Below are positions 1-7,890 of a stretch of DNA of 64,000 bases, piece after piece. The DNA comes from Nocardioidaceae bacterium. Its GTDB lineage: Bacteria; Actinomycetota; Actinomycetes; Propionibacteriales; Nocardioidaceae. The translations under genes and the position numbers were made by a program. Below the pieces are notes generated by a model, which worked only from the letters and a program-made list of their open reading frames with translations, was not told where the DNA came from and did not search any database. Each line of letters starts with the position of its first letter. Within the stretch, counting starts at the first letter, position 1. The stretch is from assembly GCA_017744365.1 (NCBI GenBank), contig JAGIBL010000002.1, forward strand, positions 1,046,376-1,110,375, in the 5' to 3' direction.

Positions 1-101
1 GTGGTGTGGTCGTCGAAGGCCGTGGGGGTCGTCTCGACCTCCCCCGCCGTACGGACGATGGGCGCACCGAAACCGTTGGTCCGGTCTCCTTGCTCGGTCA
101 C
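1..101 (-). CDS. parA: ParA-type chromosome partitioning ATPase, N-terminal fragment
   Basis: The first 33 codons of a minus-strand gene run off the left edge, starting at GTG 101 with AGGAG a few bases upstream. The peptide begins VTEQGDRTNGFGAPIVRTAG and ends in FDDHT, which resembles the variable N-terminal tail that precedes the Walker domain in actinobacterial ParA. No catalytic motif is inside the window. The identification rests on position (directly after rsmG in the conserved origin gene order) and on the parS site 19 bases upstream of the start. ParA is known to segregate origins together with ParB bound at parS. A different protein with a similar tail cannot be excluded from 33 residues. 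Confidence 0.7.
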   Translation of the reverse strand, partial: MTEQGDRTNGFGAPIVRTAGEVETTPTAFDDHT

Positions 102-119
102 TCTGTGCTCCTGGGGCGA

Positions 120-135
120 TGTTTCACGTGAAACA
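120..135. other. parS centromere site (upstream of parA)
   Basis: Perfect 16-base palindrome TGTTTCACGTGAAACA, identical to the bacterial parS consensus bound by ParB. It lies in the rsmG-parA intergenic region, next to the parA start. A second perfect copy lies at 882-897. Confidence 0.95.
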
Positions 136-150
136 GCAGCGCTGGGTCTC

Positions 151-220
151 TGTGGAAAACTCAGGTGGATCTGTGGATTCTCACGCTCAGCCGGTGGTCT
201 GTACCGGTGGAAAACTCTGG
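151..220. other. DnaA-box-like and direct-repeat cluster between rsmG and parA
   Basis: The intergenic stretch holds TGTGGAAAA (151-159) and TGTGGATTC (172-180), which resemble degenerate DnaA boxes. It also has a direct repeat of GTGGAAAACTC at 152-162 and 207-217. None matches the perfect TTGTCCACA box seen near dnaA. They could be weak DnaA sites near the origin or promoter elements for parA; the sequence does not decide. Confidence 0.35.
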
Positions 221-263
221 GTCGACGCGACGTGTGAAGCGGCCGGGCGTCATCGGCACCACC

Positions 264-911
264 TCATCGCTTGTCGATCCTGACGAGACGAACCGGGGGA
301 TCGACGATCTCTGTCCCCACGTCGAGGATGTCGCGAAAGACTCCGCGCTGCCGTGTGATCACAGCCCGAGCCGCGTCCACCTCCGCCTCTGCGGAGGAGC
401 CTTTCATGGCGAGGAACTCACCGCCAGTCCTGACCAGAGGAAGCGCCCACCGGCTCAGCTTGTCCAGGGGCGCGACCGCTCTCGCGGTGACTACGTCGAA
501 CGTTACCGTCCCGTGCCGCTCCTCAGCCCTCGCCCGGACCACTGTCACGTTGTCCAGGCCCAGCGAGGAGACAGTCTCGTCCAGGAAGGTGGTGCGACGG
601 AGCAACGGCTCCACGAGCGTGACCTGGAGGTCGGGACGCCGGATCGCCATCACCAGGCCCGGCAGTCCGGCCCCCGACCCGATGTCGCAGACCGTGGCCC
701 CCTGGGCAATCGGTTCGGTCACCAGTGCACAGTTGAGCAGGTGGCGGTCCCAGAGCCGGGGTACCTCGCGGGGACCGATCAGCCCTCGTACGATCCCGTC
801 GGTCGCCAAGAGCTCGGCGAACCGCTCCGCCACCGGGAGCGCATCGGAAAACACCCCCCGCGCCGAAGGAGGAGCAGGGGGTGTTTCACGTGAAACATCC
901 TCAGGGGTCAC
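264..911 (-). CDS. rsmG: 16S rRNA (guanine527-N7)-methyltransferase RsmG (GidB)
   Basis: Methylates N7 of G527 in 16S rRNA using S-adenosylmethionine. The SAM-binding motif DIGSGAGLPGL is clear, preceded by the family's WDRHLLN segment and followed by the VVTARAVAPL motif. I place the start at GTG 911 (215 aa), eight bases after the jag stop; an in-frame start at 959 would give 231 aa but overlap jag by 41 bases. The N-terminus carries the EDVSRET stretch, whose codons contain a perfect parS site (882-897), so this gene doubles as a ParB-binding locus. It belongs to the minus-strand string rpmH-rnpA-yidD-yidC-jag-rsmG-parA typical of actinobacterial origins. Confidence 0.95.
   Translation of the reverse strand: MTPEDVSRETPPAPPSARGVFSDALPVAERFAELLATDGIVRGLIGPREVPRLWDRHLLNCALVTEPIAQGATVCDIGSGAGLPGLVMAIRRPDLQVTLVEPLLRRTTFLDETVSSLGLDNVTVVRARAEERHGTVTFDVVTARAVAPLDKLSRWALPLVRTGGEFLAMKGSSAEAEVDAARAVITRQRGVFRDILDVGTEIVDPPVRLVRIDKR
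882..897. other. parS centromere site inside rsmG
   Basis: A second perfect TGTTTCACGTGAAACA, embedded in the 5' coding region of rsmG, where it encodes part of VSRET. With the site at 120-135 it gives two parS copies 762 bases apart, just left of oriC, as expected for a ParB loading zone. Confidence 0.95.
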
Positions 912-918
912 ACGGAAC

Positions 919-1518
919 TCACTCGGGAAGGACCACCACGTAGCGCCGCGGCTCGACACCCTCGGACTCCGACTTCAGGCCGGCGGCAGCGACCACGTCG
1001 TGCACGACCTTGCGCTCGAACGGCGACATCGGGTCCAGCGAGACCGACTCCCCCGACGACTTCACCTGGTCGACGACCTTCGCGGCCTCGTCCTCCAGCG
1101 CCGTCCGGCGAGCAGCGCGGTGCCCCGACACGTCCAGCATCAGCCGCGACCGCTCACCGGTCTCACGGTAGACAGCCAGCCGGGTGAGCTCCTGGAGGGC
1201 CTCCAGCACCTCACCGTTCCGGCCGACCAGCTGCGGAAGGTCGGCGCCCACGATGGAGACGGTCGCGCGGTCACCCTCGACGTCCATGTCCAGGTCGCCG
1301 TCGAGGTCCGCGATCTCGAGCAGCTCCTCGAGGTAGTCCGCGGCGATCTCGCCCTCCTCGACCAGCCGCTGCGAACGCGACGGCCGCGGCTCGCCCGACT
1401 CGGAGTCGGTGGACTCGGACTCGGTGGGCTCGGTGGACTCGGTGTCCACGGAGTCCACGGTCTCCTCGGCGCTCTCGGTGCTCTCGGTGCTCTCGGTGGT
1501 GTCCAGGTTCTCGGTCAC
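919..1518 (-). CDS. jag: Jag/KhpB-like R3H-domain RNA-binding protein
   Basis: 199 aa. The first 45 residues are an acidic Thr/Ser/Glu repeat (TESTESTES...). A KH-like region (about 75-140, with VGRNGEVLEALQELT) and a C-terminal R3H domain (SPFERKVVHDVV ... EPRRYVVV) follow. The family binds single-stranded nucleic acid and is co-transcribed with yidC; its exact role in actinobacteria is not settled. ATG 1518 overlaps the yidC stop by four bases (ATGA), implying translational coupling. The low-complexity acidic N-terminus probably varies freely between strains. Confidence 0.9.
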   Translation of the reverse strand: MTENLDTTESTESTESAEETVDSVDTESTEPTESESTDSESGEPRPSRSQRLVEEGEIAADYLEELLEIADLDGDLDMDVEGDRATVSIVGADLPQLVGRNGEVLEALQELTRLAVYRETGERSRLMLDVSGHRAARRTALEDEAAKVVDQVKSSGESVSLDPMSPFERKVVHDVVAAAGLKSESEGVEPRRYVVVLPE

Positions 1519-2522
1519 TCGTCGTCTCCCTGCTTCTGCTTCGGGTTCTGCTGCTGGGGGCGCGGGCCGCCGCCCTTGCGCTGCTGCCGCGACTGCTTCT
1601 TGGGTTGCTGTCGCGGCGCCGGCCGGCGGTCATCCGCATCGTCCTCGACGGCCACGTCCCCGGCGGCTGCTGCCGCGGCCGGGTCGATGCCCTTCCGGCG
1701 GGCCTTCTCGGCGTCGCGCTTCTCCTTGGCACGGAAGGCCTCGGTGTTGGGCGCCGGGTTGTTCCGGATGACGTAGAACTGCTGGCCCATGGTCCACAGG
1801 TTCGAGGTGGTCCAGTACAGGAGCACACCGATCGGGAAGGCGATGCCACCGACCGCGAAGACCACGGGCAGGACGTAGAGAAGCAGCTTCTGCTGCTGGG
1901 CGTACGGACCGCTGAGCGCGTCGGCCGGCATGTTCTTGCTCATCAGCTGACGCTGGGTGAGGAAGGTGGTCGCGGTCATCGCGATGACCAGGAACGCGGC
2001 CAGGATCTTCACGTTGGTCGGGGCGCCGGAGGTCGTGAACGAGTCCGCGATGTGCCCGCCGAAGATCTTGGCGCCACTCAGGCTGGCGACGTCCGCCGTG
2101 GTGAGCAGGCCCTTGGCCTTGTCGTGGGCCGCGGCGTTGAGCAGCCGGAACAGAGCCAGGAAGATCGGCATCTGGATGATGAGCGGCAAGCAGGAGGAGA
2201 ACGGGTTGGTCCCGGTCTCGCGGTAGAGCGCCATCGTCTCCTGGGTCAGGCGCTCACGGTCGTGGCCGTACTTCTTCTGCAGCTCCTTCACCTTCGGCTG
2301 GAGGAGCTGCATGTTCCGGCTCGACTTGATCTGCCGCACGAACAGCGGGATCAGCGCCGCCCGGATGACGACGGTCAGACCGATGATCGACAGCGCCCAC
2401 GAGGCGCCGGAGTCGGTCCCGAAGACGGCACCGAAGACCTTGTGCCAGCCGAGCAGCACCGCCGAGATGACGAAGTACAGCGGATCCATGATGAATCCGC
2501 CGATGTCGCTCAGGAAACCCAC
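1515..2522 (-). CDS. yidC: Membrane protein insertase YidC/Oxa1
   Basis: 335 aa, the length and layout of actinobacterial YidC without the large periplasmic domain of proteobacteria. An N-terminal membrane helix, then a second one around the segment ending IPLFVRQIKSSR, is followed by the charged cytoplasmic loop (LQPKVKELQKKYG ... ETGTNPFSSCLPL) and further membrane helices. The tail after about residue 270 is cytosolic and rich in Arg, Gln and Pro (PKQKQGDDE end). It inserts membrane proteins, alone or with Sec. Start is GTG 2522, directly abutting the yidD stop; the stop overlaps jag. Confidence 0.96.
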   Translation of the reverse strand: MGFLSDIGGFIMDPLYFVISAVLLGWHKVFGAVFGTDSGASWALSIIGLTVVIRAALIPLFVRQIKSSRNMQLLQPKVKELQKKYGHDRERLTQETMALYRETGTNPFSSCLPLIIQMPIFLALFRLLNAAAHDKAKGLLTTADVASLSGAKIFGGHIADSFTTSGAPTNVKILAAFLVIAMTATTFLTQRQLMSKNMPADALSGPYAQQQKLLLYVLPVVFAVGGIAFPIGVLLYWTTSNLWTMGQQFYVIRNNPAPNTEAFRAKEKRDAEKARRKGIDPAAAAAAGDVAVEDDADDRRPAPRQQPKKQSRQQRKGGGPRPQQQNPKQKQGDDE

Positions 2523-2786
2523 TCAGACTCCTCGAGTCGTTCTCACATGGCCCAGCCGAGGCCGGGAGGTCTTCTTCGCGGGCACCGGGTCGTATCCCCC
2601 GCGTGCCCACGGGTTGCAGCGGGCGATCCTGCGGACCGCGAGCCAGCTGCCCTTGATGCTGCCGTGCTCGGTCACGGCCTCGAGCGCGTAGGCCGAGCAG
2701 CTCGGGTGGTAGCGGCAGACCTGCCCGTACAACGGGGAGATCGCGAACCGGTACGCCTTGAGCAGGGCGATGAGGAAGTACTTCAT
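2523..2786 (-). CDS. yidD: Membrane insertion efficiency factor YidD
   Basis: 87 aa, starting at ATG 2786, which overlaps the rnpA stop (ATGA). It shows the family signature: [26 protein letters not shown] followed by [15 protein letters not shown], with its three conserved cysteines. YidD is a small membrane-associated helper of YidC-dependent insertion. The basic C-terminal tail ([19 protein letters not shown]) is poorly conserved in the family. A longer reading from 2801 is possible but would overlap rnpA further. Confidence 0.93.
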   Translation of the reverse strand: MKYFLIALLKAYRFAISPLYGQVCRYHPSCSAYALEAVTEHGSIKGSWLAVRRIARCNPWARGGYDPVPAKKTSRPRLGHVRTTRGV

Positions 2787-3136
2787 AGACGACCCAGACA
2801 ACGATCGAGAGCCCCGGCAAGATCCCGGTAGCTGGCGCCGGCCGACTCGGGCTGGGCCCTGACCACCACCAGCGACCCGGCGGGGACGACGTCCAGGCGC
2901 TCGCGCATCAGGTGGCGCAGCCGGCGCTTGACCCGGTTGCGGACCACCGCCGTACCGACGGCCTTCGACACCACGAACCCCACCTTCGTAGGGCTATTTA
3001 TCTCTTTGTCGACATTCGGAGCCGACAGGTGCACGGTGACCAGCGGGCCACCTGCGCGTCGCCCACGACGGACCGCGAGGCGGAAGTCGTCGGCCGTCGT
3101 CAGCCGGTGCCCAGCAGACAGCACGGAGGACACCAC
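2783..3136 (-). CDS. rnpA: Ribonuclease P protein component
   Basis: Protein subunit of RNase P, which matures tRNA 5' ends. The RNR signature ([17 protein letters not shown], about residues 63-79) is intact. Length 117 aa from GTG 3136; in-frame GTG 3133 and GTG 3124 (giving VLSAGHRL, close to the usual family start) are equally possible, since none has a strong ribosome binding site. The ATGA overlap with yidD indicates an operon with rpmH upstream. A short AT-rich tract (GGGCTATTTATCTCTTTGTC, about 2991-3010) interrupts otherwise GC-rich codons at the segment VDKEINSP. Confidence 0.93.
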   Translation of the reverse strand: MVSSVLSAGHRLTTADDFRLAVRRGRRAGGPLVTVHLSAPNVDKEINSPTKVGFVVSKAVGTAVVRNRVKRRLRHLMRERLDVVPAGSLVVVRAQPESAGASYRDLAGALDRCLGRL

Positions 3137-3151
3137 CGGCGGGGCGGAGCC

Positions 3152-3289
3152 TCAGACAGAGAGGCTCTTGCGGCCCTTGCGGCGACGAGCGGACAGGATC
3201 GCGCGGCCGGCGCGGGTGCGCATCCGCAGGCGGAAACCGTGCACCTTGTGACGACGACGGTTGTTCGGCTGGTACGTACGCTTGCTCAC
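3152..3289 (-). CDS. rpmH: 50S ribosomal protein bL34
   Basis: A 45-codon gene starting at GTG 3289 with GGAG eight bases upstream. The product begins [15 protein letters not shown], contains [16 protein letters not shown] and ends in [11 protein letters not shown], which is unmistakable bL34. It leads the minus-strand operon with rnpA and yidD, divergent from dnaA. Confidence 0.97.
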   Translation of the reverse strand: MSKRTYQPNNRRRHKVHGFRLRMRTRAGRAILSARRRKGRKSLSV

Positions 3290-3810
3290 GAGTTACTCCA
3301 CAGCTGCTCTGGTTGGGACGTGTCGACGAACCGGCTCGCACGACGCGAAGCGCCGCCAGTCGAGATTCACGCCAACTGGCACCGCTCGCCCGCGCGAAGA
3401 GCCTCCGTCGGAGGCCCGGTCGTGGACATGCGGCACCGGTCGAACCGGAATCGACCTGCCAACGGTACGCGTGCGCGGTCGAGAGGGTCAATTCGGCCGC
3501 CTGTCACGGCGACCACAGCCCAAAAGACCAGATGCTGACAGCATGCCCACCGATCCTGTGGGCGACACGCCGACGAAACGCCCGAACCTGTGGAGAACCG
3601 GTTGATCCACAGGGGTGTGAGTTGTTAGCGTCCGGGCCACCGATCCACCCCGTGACAGGGGGGTTCCACGCGTGTTCCGGCCTTCCGGGCCCTGCTTGCA
3701 CAACCTGTGGACAAAGGTGTGGATCGGAACAAGTGGATCAACCCAGACGGGTCTCGGGAGCACACCAGCGCCACCGAACGACGTCGGAGCCGAGGGGAGC
3801 GCGAGCACGC
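3290..3810. other. rpmH-dnaA intergenic region with DnaA-box-like sites
   Basis: About 520 bases with no gene. It contains one perfect DnaA box (3706-3714) and near matches TGTGGAGAA (3589-3597), TGATCCACA (3603-3611) and TGTGGATCG (3718-3726), all just upstream of dnaA. The likely roles are the divergent rpmH and dnaA promoters and DnaA autoregulation, possibly with an accessory origin function. The dnaA start is preceded by GAGGGGAG (3793-3800), ten bases before the GTG. Confidence 0.7.
3706..3714 (-). promoter_or_regulatory. DnaA box upstream of dnaA
   Basis: TGTGGACAA on the plus strand, that is TTGTCCACA on the minus strand, the preferred DnaA box of high-GC actinobacteria. It lies 97 bases before the dnaA start. 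Confidence 0.75.
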
Positions 3811-5286
3811 GTGGAGTCATCAGCAGCCAGCGGACGCGAGCTCGACGTACTGTGGCCGGTCATCCTCGACAGCCTCGCCCCCAACCAGCGGGTCTGGCTC
3901 GCCTCCAGCAGGCCGGTGATGCTGGCCGAGTCCACCGCCGTGATCGCGGTTCCCAACGAGTTCACCCGCACCCAGCTCGAGGGCCGGCTGCGCACCCGGC
4001 TCGAGGACGCGCTCAGCGACAGCCTCAACAAGCCGATCCGGATCGCGGTCACCGTCGACGACACCCTCGCGCCCGACCAGGCACCGCCCGTCGTCCCCGC
4101 CGAGCAGGCCGATGCGCACGCCGTACCGGCGCCCGAGGCTGAGACCGAGGACCGGTTCGCACCGCCGCCGGAGCCCGCCTTCACAGCAGACAAGCCGACT
4201 TCTCCACAAAACGACTTGTCGACAAATCTGCTGGGCTCCGGAGTCCCGGACAGCCCGCTGAACCCGCGGTACACCTTCGAGACCTTCGTCATCGGCTCCT
4301 CCAACCGGTTCGCGCACGCCGCCGCGGTCGCCGTCGCCGAGGCGCCCGGCAAGGCGTACAACCCGTTGCTCGTCTACGGCGACTCCGGTCTGGGCAAGAC
4401 CCACCTGCTGCACGCGATCGGCCACTACGTGCGCAGCCTCTACACCGGAGCCAAGATCCGGTACGTCTCCTCCGAGGCGTTCACCAACGACGTCATCAAC
4501 GCGATCAAGGACGCCAACACGGCCGCCCTGCAGCGCCGGTACCGCGACGTCGACGTCCTGCTCATCGACGACATCCAGTTCCTGGAAGGCAAGCAGCAGA
4601 CGCAGGAGGAGTTCTTCCACACCTTCAACACGCTGCACAACGCCAACAAGCAGATCGTCATCAGCTCCGACCGGCCGCCCAAGCGCCTGACCCAGCTGGA
4701 GGACCGGTTGCGCAACCGGTTCGAGTGGGGCCTGCTCACCGACGTGCAGCCGCCCGATCTCGAGACCCGGATCGCGATCCTGCGCAAGAAGGCCGCCGCC
4801 GATCGCCTGCACGCGCCGGCCGACGTCCTCGAGTTCATCGCCAGCCGGATCCAGACCAACATCCGCGAGCTCGAGGGTGCGCTGATCCGGGTGACCGCCT
4901 TCGCGAGCATCAACCACCAGGAGGTCGACATGACCCTGGCGGAGATCGTGCTCAAGGACCTCATCCCCGAGGGCGGCGAGCCGCAGGTCACGGCCGGGCT
5001 CATCATCGCCCAGACCGCGGCGTACCACTCCTTCAGCATCGAGGACCTGTGCGGCCCGAGCCGGACCCGCGCCTTGGTCACCGCGCGCCAGATCGCGATG
5101 TACCTGTGCCGCGAGCTCACCGACCTGTCGCTGCCGAAGATCGGCCAGCAGTTCGGCGGCCGCGACCACACCACCGTGATGAACGCCGAACGCCGCATCC
5201 GCAAGGACCTCGCCGAGCGCCAGACGGTCTACAAGACGGTCAACGAGCTCACCATGAGGATCAAGCAGCAGGCCAAGCAGGGCTGA
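3811..5286 (+). CDS. dnaA: Chromosomal replication initiator DnaA
   Basis: 491 aa from GTG 3811; further upstream the frame stays open but has no DnaA-like residues. Domain I begins [19 protein letters not shown] Pro/Ala/Glu-rich domain II linker spans about 90-150. AAA+ domain III has Walker [10 protein letters not shown] (190-198) and Walker B LLIDDIQF (250-257). Domain IV ends with the DNA-binding signature [12 protein letters not shown] (451-462). It binds the TTGTCCACA-type boxes that flank it and opens the origin. Two box-like motifs (CTCCACAA, TTGTCGACA near 4202-4222) lie inside the linker-coding part. Confidence 0.98.
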   Translation: MESSAASGRELDVLWPVILDSLAPNQRVWLASSRPVMLAESTAVIAVPNEFTRTQLEGRLRTRLEDALSDSLNKPIRIAVTVDDTLAPDQAPPVVPAEQADAHAVPAPEAETEDRFAPPPEPAFTADKPTSPQNDLSTNLLGSGVPDSPLNPRYTFETFVIGSSNRFAHAAAVAVAEAPGKAYNPLLVYGDSGLGKTHLLHAIGHYVRSLYTGAKIRYVSSEAFTNDVINAIKDANTAALQRRYRDVDVLLIDDIQFLEGKQQTQEEFFHTFNTLHNANKQIVISSDRPPKRLTQLEDRLRNRFEWGLLTDVQPPDLETRIAILRKKAAADRLHAPADVLEFIASRIQTNIRELEGALIRVTAFASINHQEVDMTLAEIVLKDLIPEGGEPQVTAGLIIAQTAAYHSFSIEDLCGPSRTRALVTARQIAMYLCRELTDLSLPKIGQQFGGRDHTTVMNAERRIRKDLAERQTVYKTVNELTMRIKQQAKQG

Positions 5287-5344
5287 GTCGCAAGAATTCC
5301 TGTGGTTCCCGGGACCGAATTCGGTGGATCGCCCGTGGACGGCC

Positions 5345-5353
5345 TGTGGACAA
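5345..5353 (-). promoter_or_regulatory. DnaA box in oriC
   Basis: TGTGGACAA, exact reverse complement of TTGTCCACA, 59 bases after the dnaA stop. Confidence 0.8.
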
Positions 5354-5468
5354 CTGGGGACGAACCTCCACACCACGTCGTACGAACCACAGGCACCGCT
5401 TGCTCGCCCACCGCTCGTCCACAGCCACTGGGGACACGGAAACCGGCCGCCACCTGGGGATTCTGGAG

Positions 5469-5477
5469 TTGTCCACA
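5469..5477 (+). promoter_or_regulatory. DnaA box in oriC
   Basis: TTGTCCACA, exact actinobacterial DnaA box on the plus strand, opposite in orientation to the box at 5345-5353. Confidence 0.8.
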
Positions 5478-5667
5478 GAATCCACGGGCCCTACTACGAC
5501 AACGAGACATCAATTGGTTCCTTCGACGTCCCACAACCGGGGCGCCACGAACCTGGGGACGAACGACAATGTTCTTCGGCTCCCCCGCAGACACGCAGGC
5601 GTGACAGGATGCCCATCCCGAGCACTACCGGCCTCACCGTGAGGCAGAACAGCAGGAGGCACCACCC

Positions 5668-6831
5668 GTGAAGTTCCGCGTCGAGCGCGATGTCCTCGCC
5701 GATGCCGTCGCTTGGACGGCCCGCGCCCTCCCCCTGCGTCCCAGCGCACCGGTCCTGGCCGGCCTGCTGATCGAAGCCGGTTCCTTCGACGGCTCCGACG
5801 GCCTGCAGCTGTCCACCTTCGACTACGAGACCTCGGCCCGGGCCACGCTCAACGCCGACGTCTCGGCCGAGGGCAAGGCGCTCGTCTCGGGTCGCCTGCT
5901 CGCCGACATCTGCCGCAGCCTGCCGAACAAGCCGGTCGACGTCGCGGTGGACGGGCCGAAGGTGACGCTCACCTGCGGCGCCGCGCGGTTCAGCCTCCAG
6001 ACCATGCCGGTCGAGGACTACCCGTCGCTGCCGTCGATGCCCGAGGCCCGCGGCCAGGTGAAGAGCGAGGCCTTCGCGCACGCGGTCACCCAGGCGGTCA
6101 CCGCCGCCGGCCGCGACGACATGCTCCCGGTGCTGACCGGTGTCCGGCTGGAGATGGACGGATCGACGATCTCGCTGCTGGCCACCGACCGGTTCCGCCT
6201 CTCCCAGCGCGAGCTCGACTGGGACCCCGGGACCCCGGACATCTCCGCCGCCGCGCTCGTACCCGCCAAGGTGCTCGCGGACACCGCGAAGTCGCTGACC
6301 GGCGGGTCGGAGATCTCGATCGCGCTCTCCTCGACCGGAGCCGGCGAAGGCATCATCGGCTTCGAGGGCTCGGCCGCGGGCGGCGTACGGCGCACCACGA
6401 CCCGGCTCCTCGACGGTGAGTTCCCCAAGGTGCGCTCGCTGTTCCCCAGCGAGCACCTGACCACCGCCCGGGTCGACCGCGCCGTCCTCATCGACGCCGT
6501 CAAGCGCGTCGCGCTCGTCGCCGAGCGCAACACCGCGGTCCAGCTCGCCTTCGGCAACGGGGTGCTCACCCTGGACGCCGGCTCCGGCGAGGAGGCGATG
6601 GCGAGCGAGTCCATCGAGGCGGCCATCAACGGCGACGACCTGACCACCGGCTTCAACCCGCAGTTCCTGCTCGACGGCCTCGGCGCGATCGAGTCGCCCT
6701 TCGTGGAGCTCGCTTTCACTACGTCGTCCAAGCCCGTCGTAATCTCGGGAGTGGACTCGCTCGACGCATCGGGTACCGAGGTCGACGCGAGCTTCAAGTA
6801 CCTGCTGATGCCTCGACGCCTGCTCTCCTGA
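5668..6831 (+). CDS. dnaN: DNA polymerase III beta subunit (sliding clamp)
   Basis: 387 aa from GTG 5668, with AGGAGG eight bases upstream. The N-terminal MKFRVERDVLADAVAWTARALP, the central VLTGVRLEMDG and ATDRFRLSQRELDW, and the C-terminal FKYLLMPRRL match the three-fold clamp domain pattern. It encircles DNA and tethers the polymerase. It lies directly after oriC, and its promoter must lie in that region. Confidence 0.98.
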   Translation: MKFRVERDVLADAVAWTARALPLRPSAPVLAGLLIEAGSFDGSDGLQLSTFDYETSARATLNADVSAEGKALVSGRLLADICRSLPNKPVDVAVDGPKVTLTCGAARFSLQTMPVEDYPSLPSMPEARGQVKSEAFAHAVTQAVTAAGRDDMLPVLTGVRLEMDGSTISLLATDRFRLSQRELDWDPGTPDISAAALVPAKVLADTAKSLTGGSEISIALSSTGAGEGIIGFEGSAAGGVRRTTTRLLDGEFPKVRSLFPSEHLTTARVDRAVLIDAVKRVALVAERNTAVQLAFGNGVLTLDAGSGEEAMASESIEAAINGDDLTTGFNPQFLLDGLGAIESPFVELAFTTSSKPVVISGVDSLDASGTEVDASFKYLLMPRRLLS

Positions 6832-6883
6832 GCGGGCCGCCCAGGAGCCAGCTCCGCCGACCGCGGGGCGGGAAGGACCACGC

Positions 6884-7870
6884 ATGCACCTCGGACTGGT
6901 CGGACTCGGCAAGATGGGCGGCAACATGCGCACCCGGTTGCGCAACGGCGGCCACACCGTCGTCGGCTTCGATCGCAACCCGGAGGTCTCCGACGCGGCC
7001 TCGCTGGCCGAGATGGTCGAAGCCCTGCCCAGCCCCAAGGTCGTCTGGGTGATGGTGCCCGCGGGCGACCCCACCGACGCGACGGTCAAGGAGCTGGCCG
7101 GCCTGCTCGGCGAGGGCGACCTGGTCGTCGACGGCGGCAACTCCCGCTGGACCGAGGACCTGCGCCACGACGAGCTGCTCGCCGCCAAGGGCATCGGGTT
7201 CGTCGACTGCGGTGTCTCCGGCGGCGTCTGGGGCCTGGAGAACGGCTACGCGTTGATGGCCGGCGGCCGTGCCGAGGACATCGCGAAGATCCAGCCTGCC
7301 TTCGACACCCTCAAGCCCGAGGGCGACTTCGGCTGGGTGCACGCCGGCAAGGTCGGCGCCGGGCACTTCTCCAAGATGGTCCACAACGGCATCGAGTACG
7401 CGATCATGCAGTCCTACGCCGAGGGCTGGGAGCTCCTCGAGGCGGTCGACATGGTCGACAACGTGACCGAGGTGTTCCGCTCCTGGCGCGAGGGCACCGT
7501 GATCCGGTCCTGGCTGCTCGACCTGCTGGTCGCCGCGCTCGACGAGAAGCCCGGGCTGCAGGGCATCCGCGGGTACGCCGACGACTCGGGCGAAGGACGC
7601 TGGACCGTCGAGGCCGGTATCGAGCACGCGGTCGCGACGCCCGCGATCACCGCGGCGCTCTACGCGCGGTTCGTCTCCCGCCAGGACGACAGCCCGGCGA
7701 TGAAGGCGGTCGCCGCGATGCGCAACCAGTTCGGCGGCCACGCCCTGCACACCGCACCTCCTCCCGGTGGTGACGTCGAGGCCGACCACGAGCCCGCGCA
7801 GAGCCACGCCGCGGAGCAGGCCGGCGCCGGGAGCGAGGAGACCGGCGAGCACGGTCCGTCCGGCAGCTGA
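6884..7870 (+). CDS. gnd: 6-phosphogluconate dehydrogenase (decarboxylating), GndA-like short form
   Basis: 328 aa. N-terminal NAD(P)-binding Rossmann motif GLGKMGGN (7-14), substrate and catalytic segments VDGGNSRW and CGVSGGVWGLENGYALMAGG (about 110-130) and the active-site region VGAGHFSKMVHNGIEY. This is the short class of about 300 aa, common between dnaN and recF in actinobacteria, and often NAD-preferring. Pathway: oxidative pentose phosphate, 6-phosphogluconate to ribulose-5-phosphate and CO2. The last 40 residues (after GGHALHT) are low-complexity Gly/Ala/Glu and look like an added tail. Start ATG 6884 has GGAAGGA just upstream. Confidence 0.95.
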   Translation: MHLGLVGLGKMGGNMRTRLRNGGHTVVGFDRNPEVSDAASLAEMVEALPSPKVVWVMVPAGDPTDATVKELAGLLGEGDLVVDGGNSRWTEDLRHDELLAAKGIGFVDCGVSGGVWGLENGYALMAGGRAEDIAKIQPAFDTLKPEGDFGWVHAGKVGAGHFSKMVHNGIEYAIMQSYAEGWELLEAVDMVDNVTEVFRSWREGTVIRSWLLDLLVAALDEKPGLQGIRGYADDSGEGRWTVEAGIEHAVATPAITAALYARFVSRQDDSPAMKAVAAMRNQFGGHALHTAPPPGGDVEADHEPAQSHAAEQAGAGSEETGEHGPSGS

Positions 7871-7878
7871 GCACCACC

Positions 7879-7884
7879 TAGGCT
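7879..7884 (+). promoter_or_regulatory. -10 element for leaderless recF transcript
   Basis: TAGGCT (TANNNT) ends six bases before the recF GTG, and there is no Shine-Dalgarno in the gap. The spacing would put the transcription start at or next to the start codon. Confidence 0.5.
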
Positions 7885-7890
7885 GAGTGG

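Larger units (their letters stand above)
5287..5667. other. oriC: Putative oriC between dnaA and dnaN
   Basis: 381 gene-free bases rich in DnaA-box-like elements in both orientations. The perfect boxes are at 5345-5353 and 5469-5477, with a one-mismatch TCGTCCACA at 5415-5423 and weaker sites such as TGTGGTTCC near 5300. Position between dnaA and dnaN matches the origin of Streptomyces and Mycobacterium. The right part also carries the dnaN ribosome binding site AGGAGG (5654-5659). Confidence 0.85.

Noticed and set aside
3313..3810. dnaA extended to start at 3313.
   Set aside because: Its first 166 codons cover the DnaA boxes and promoter region and do not resemble DnaA domain I, which begins at 3811.
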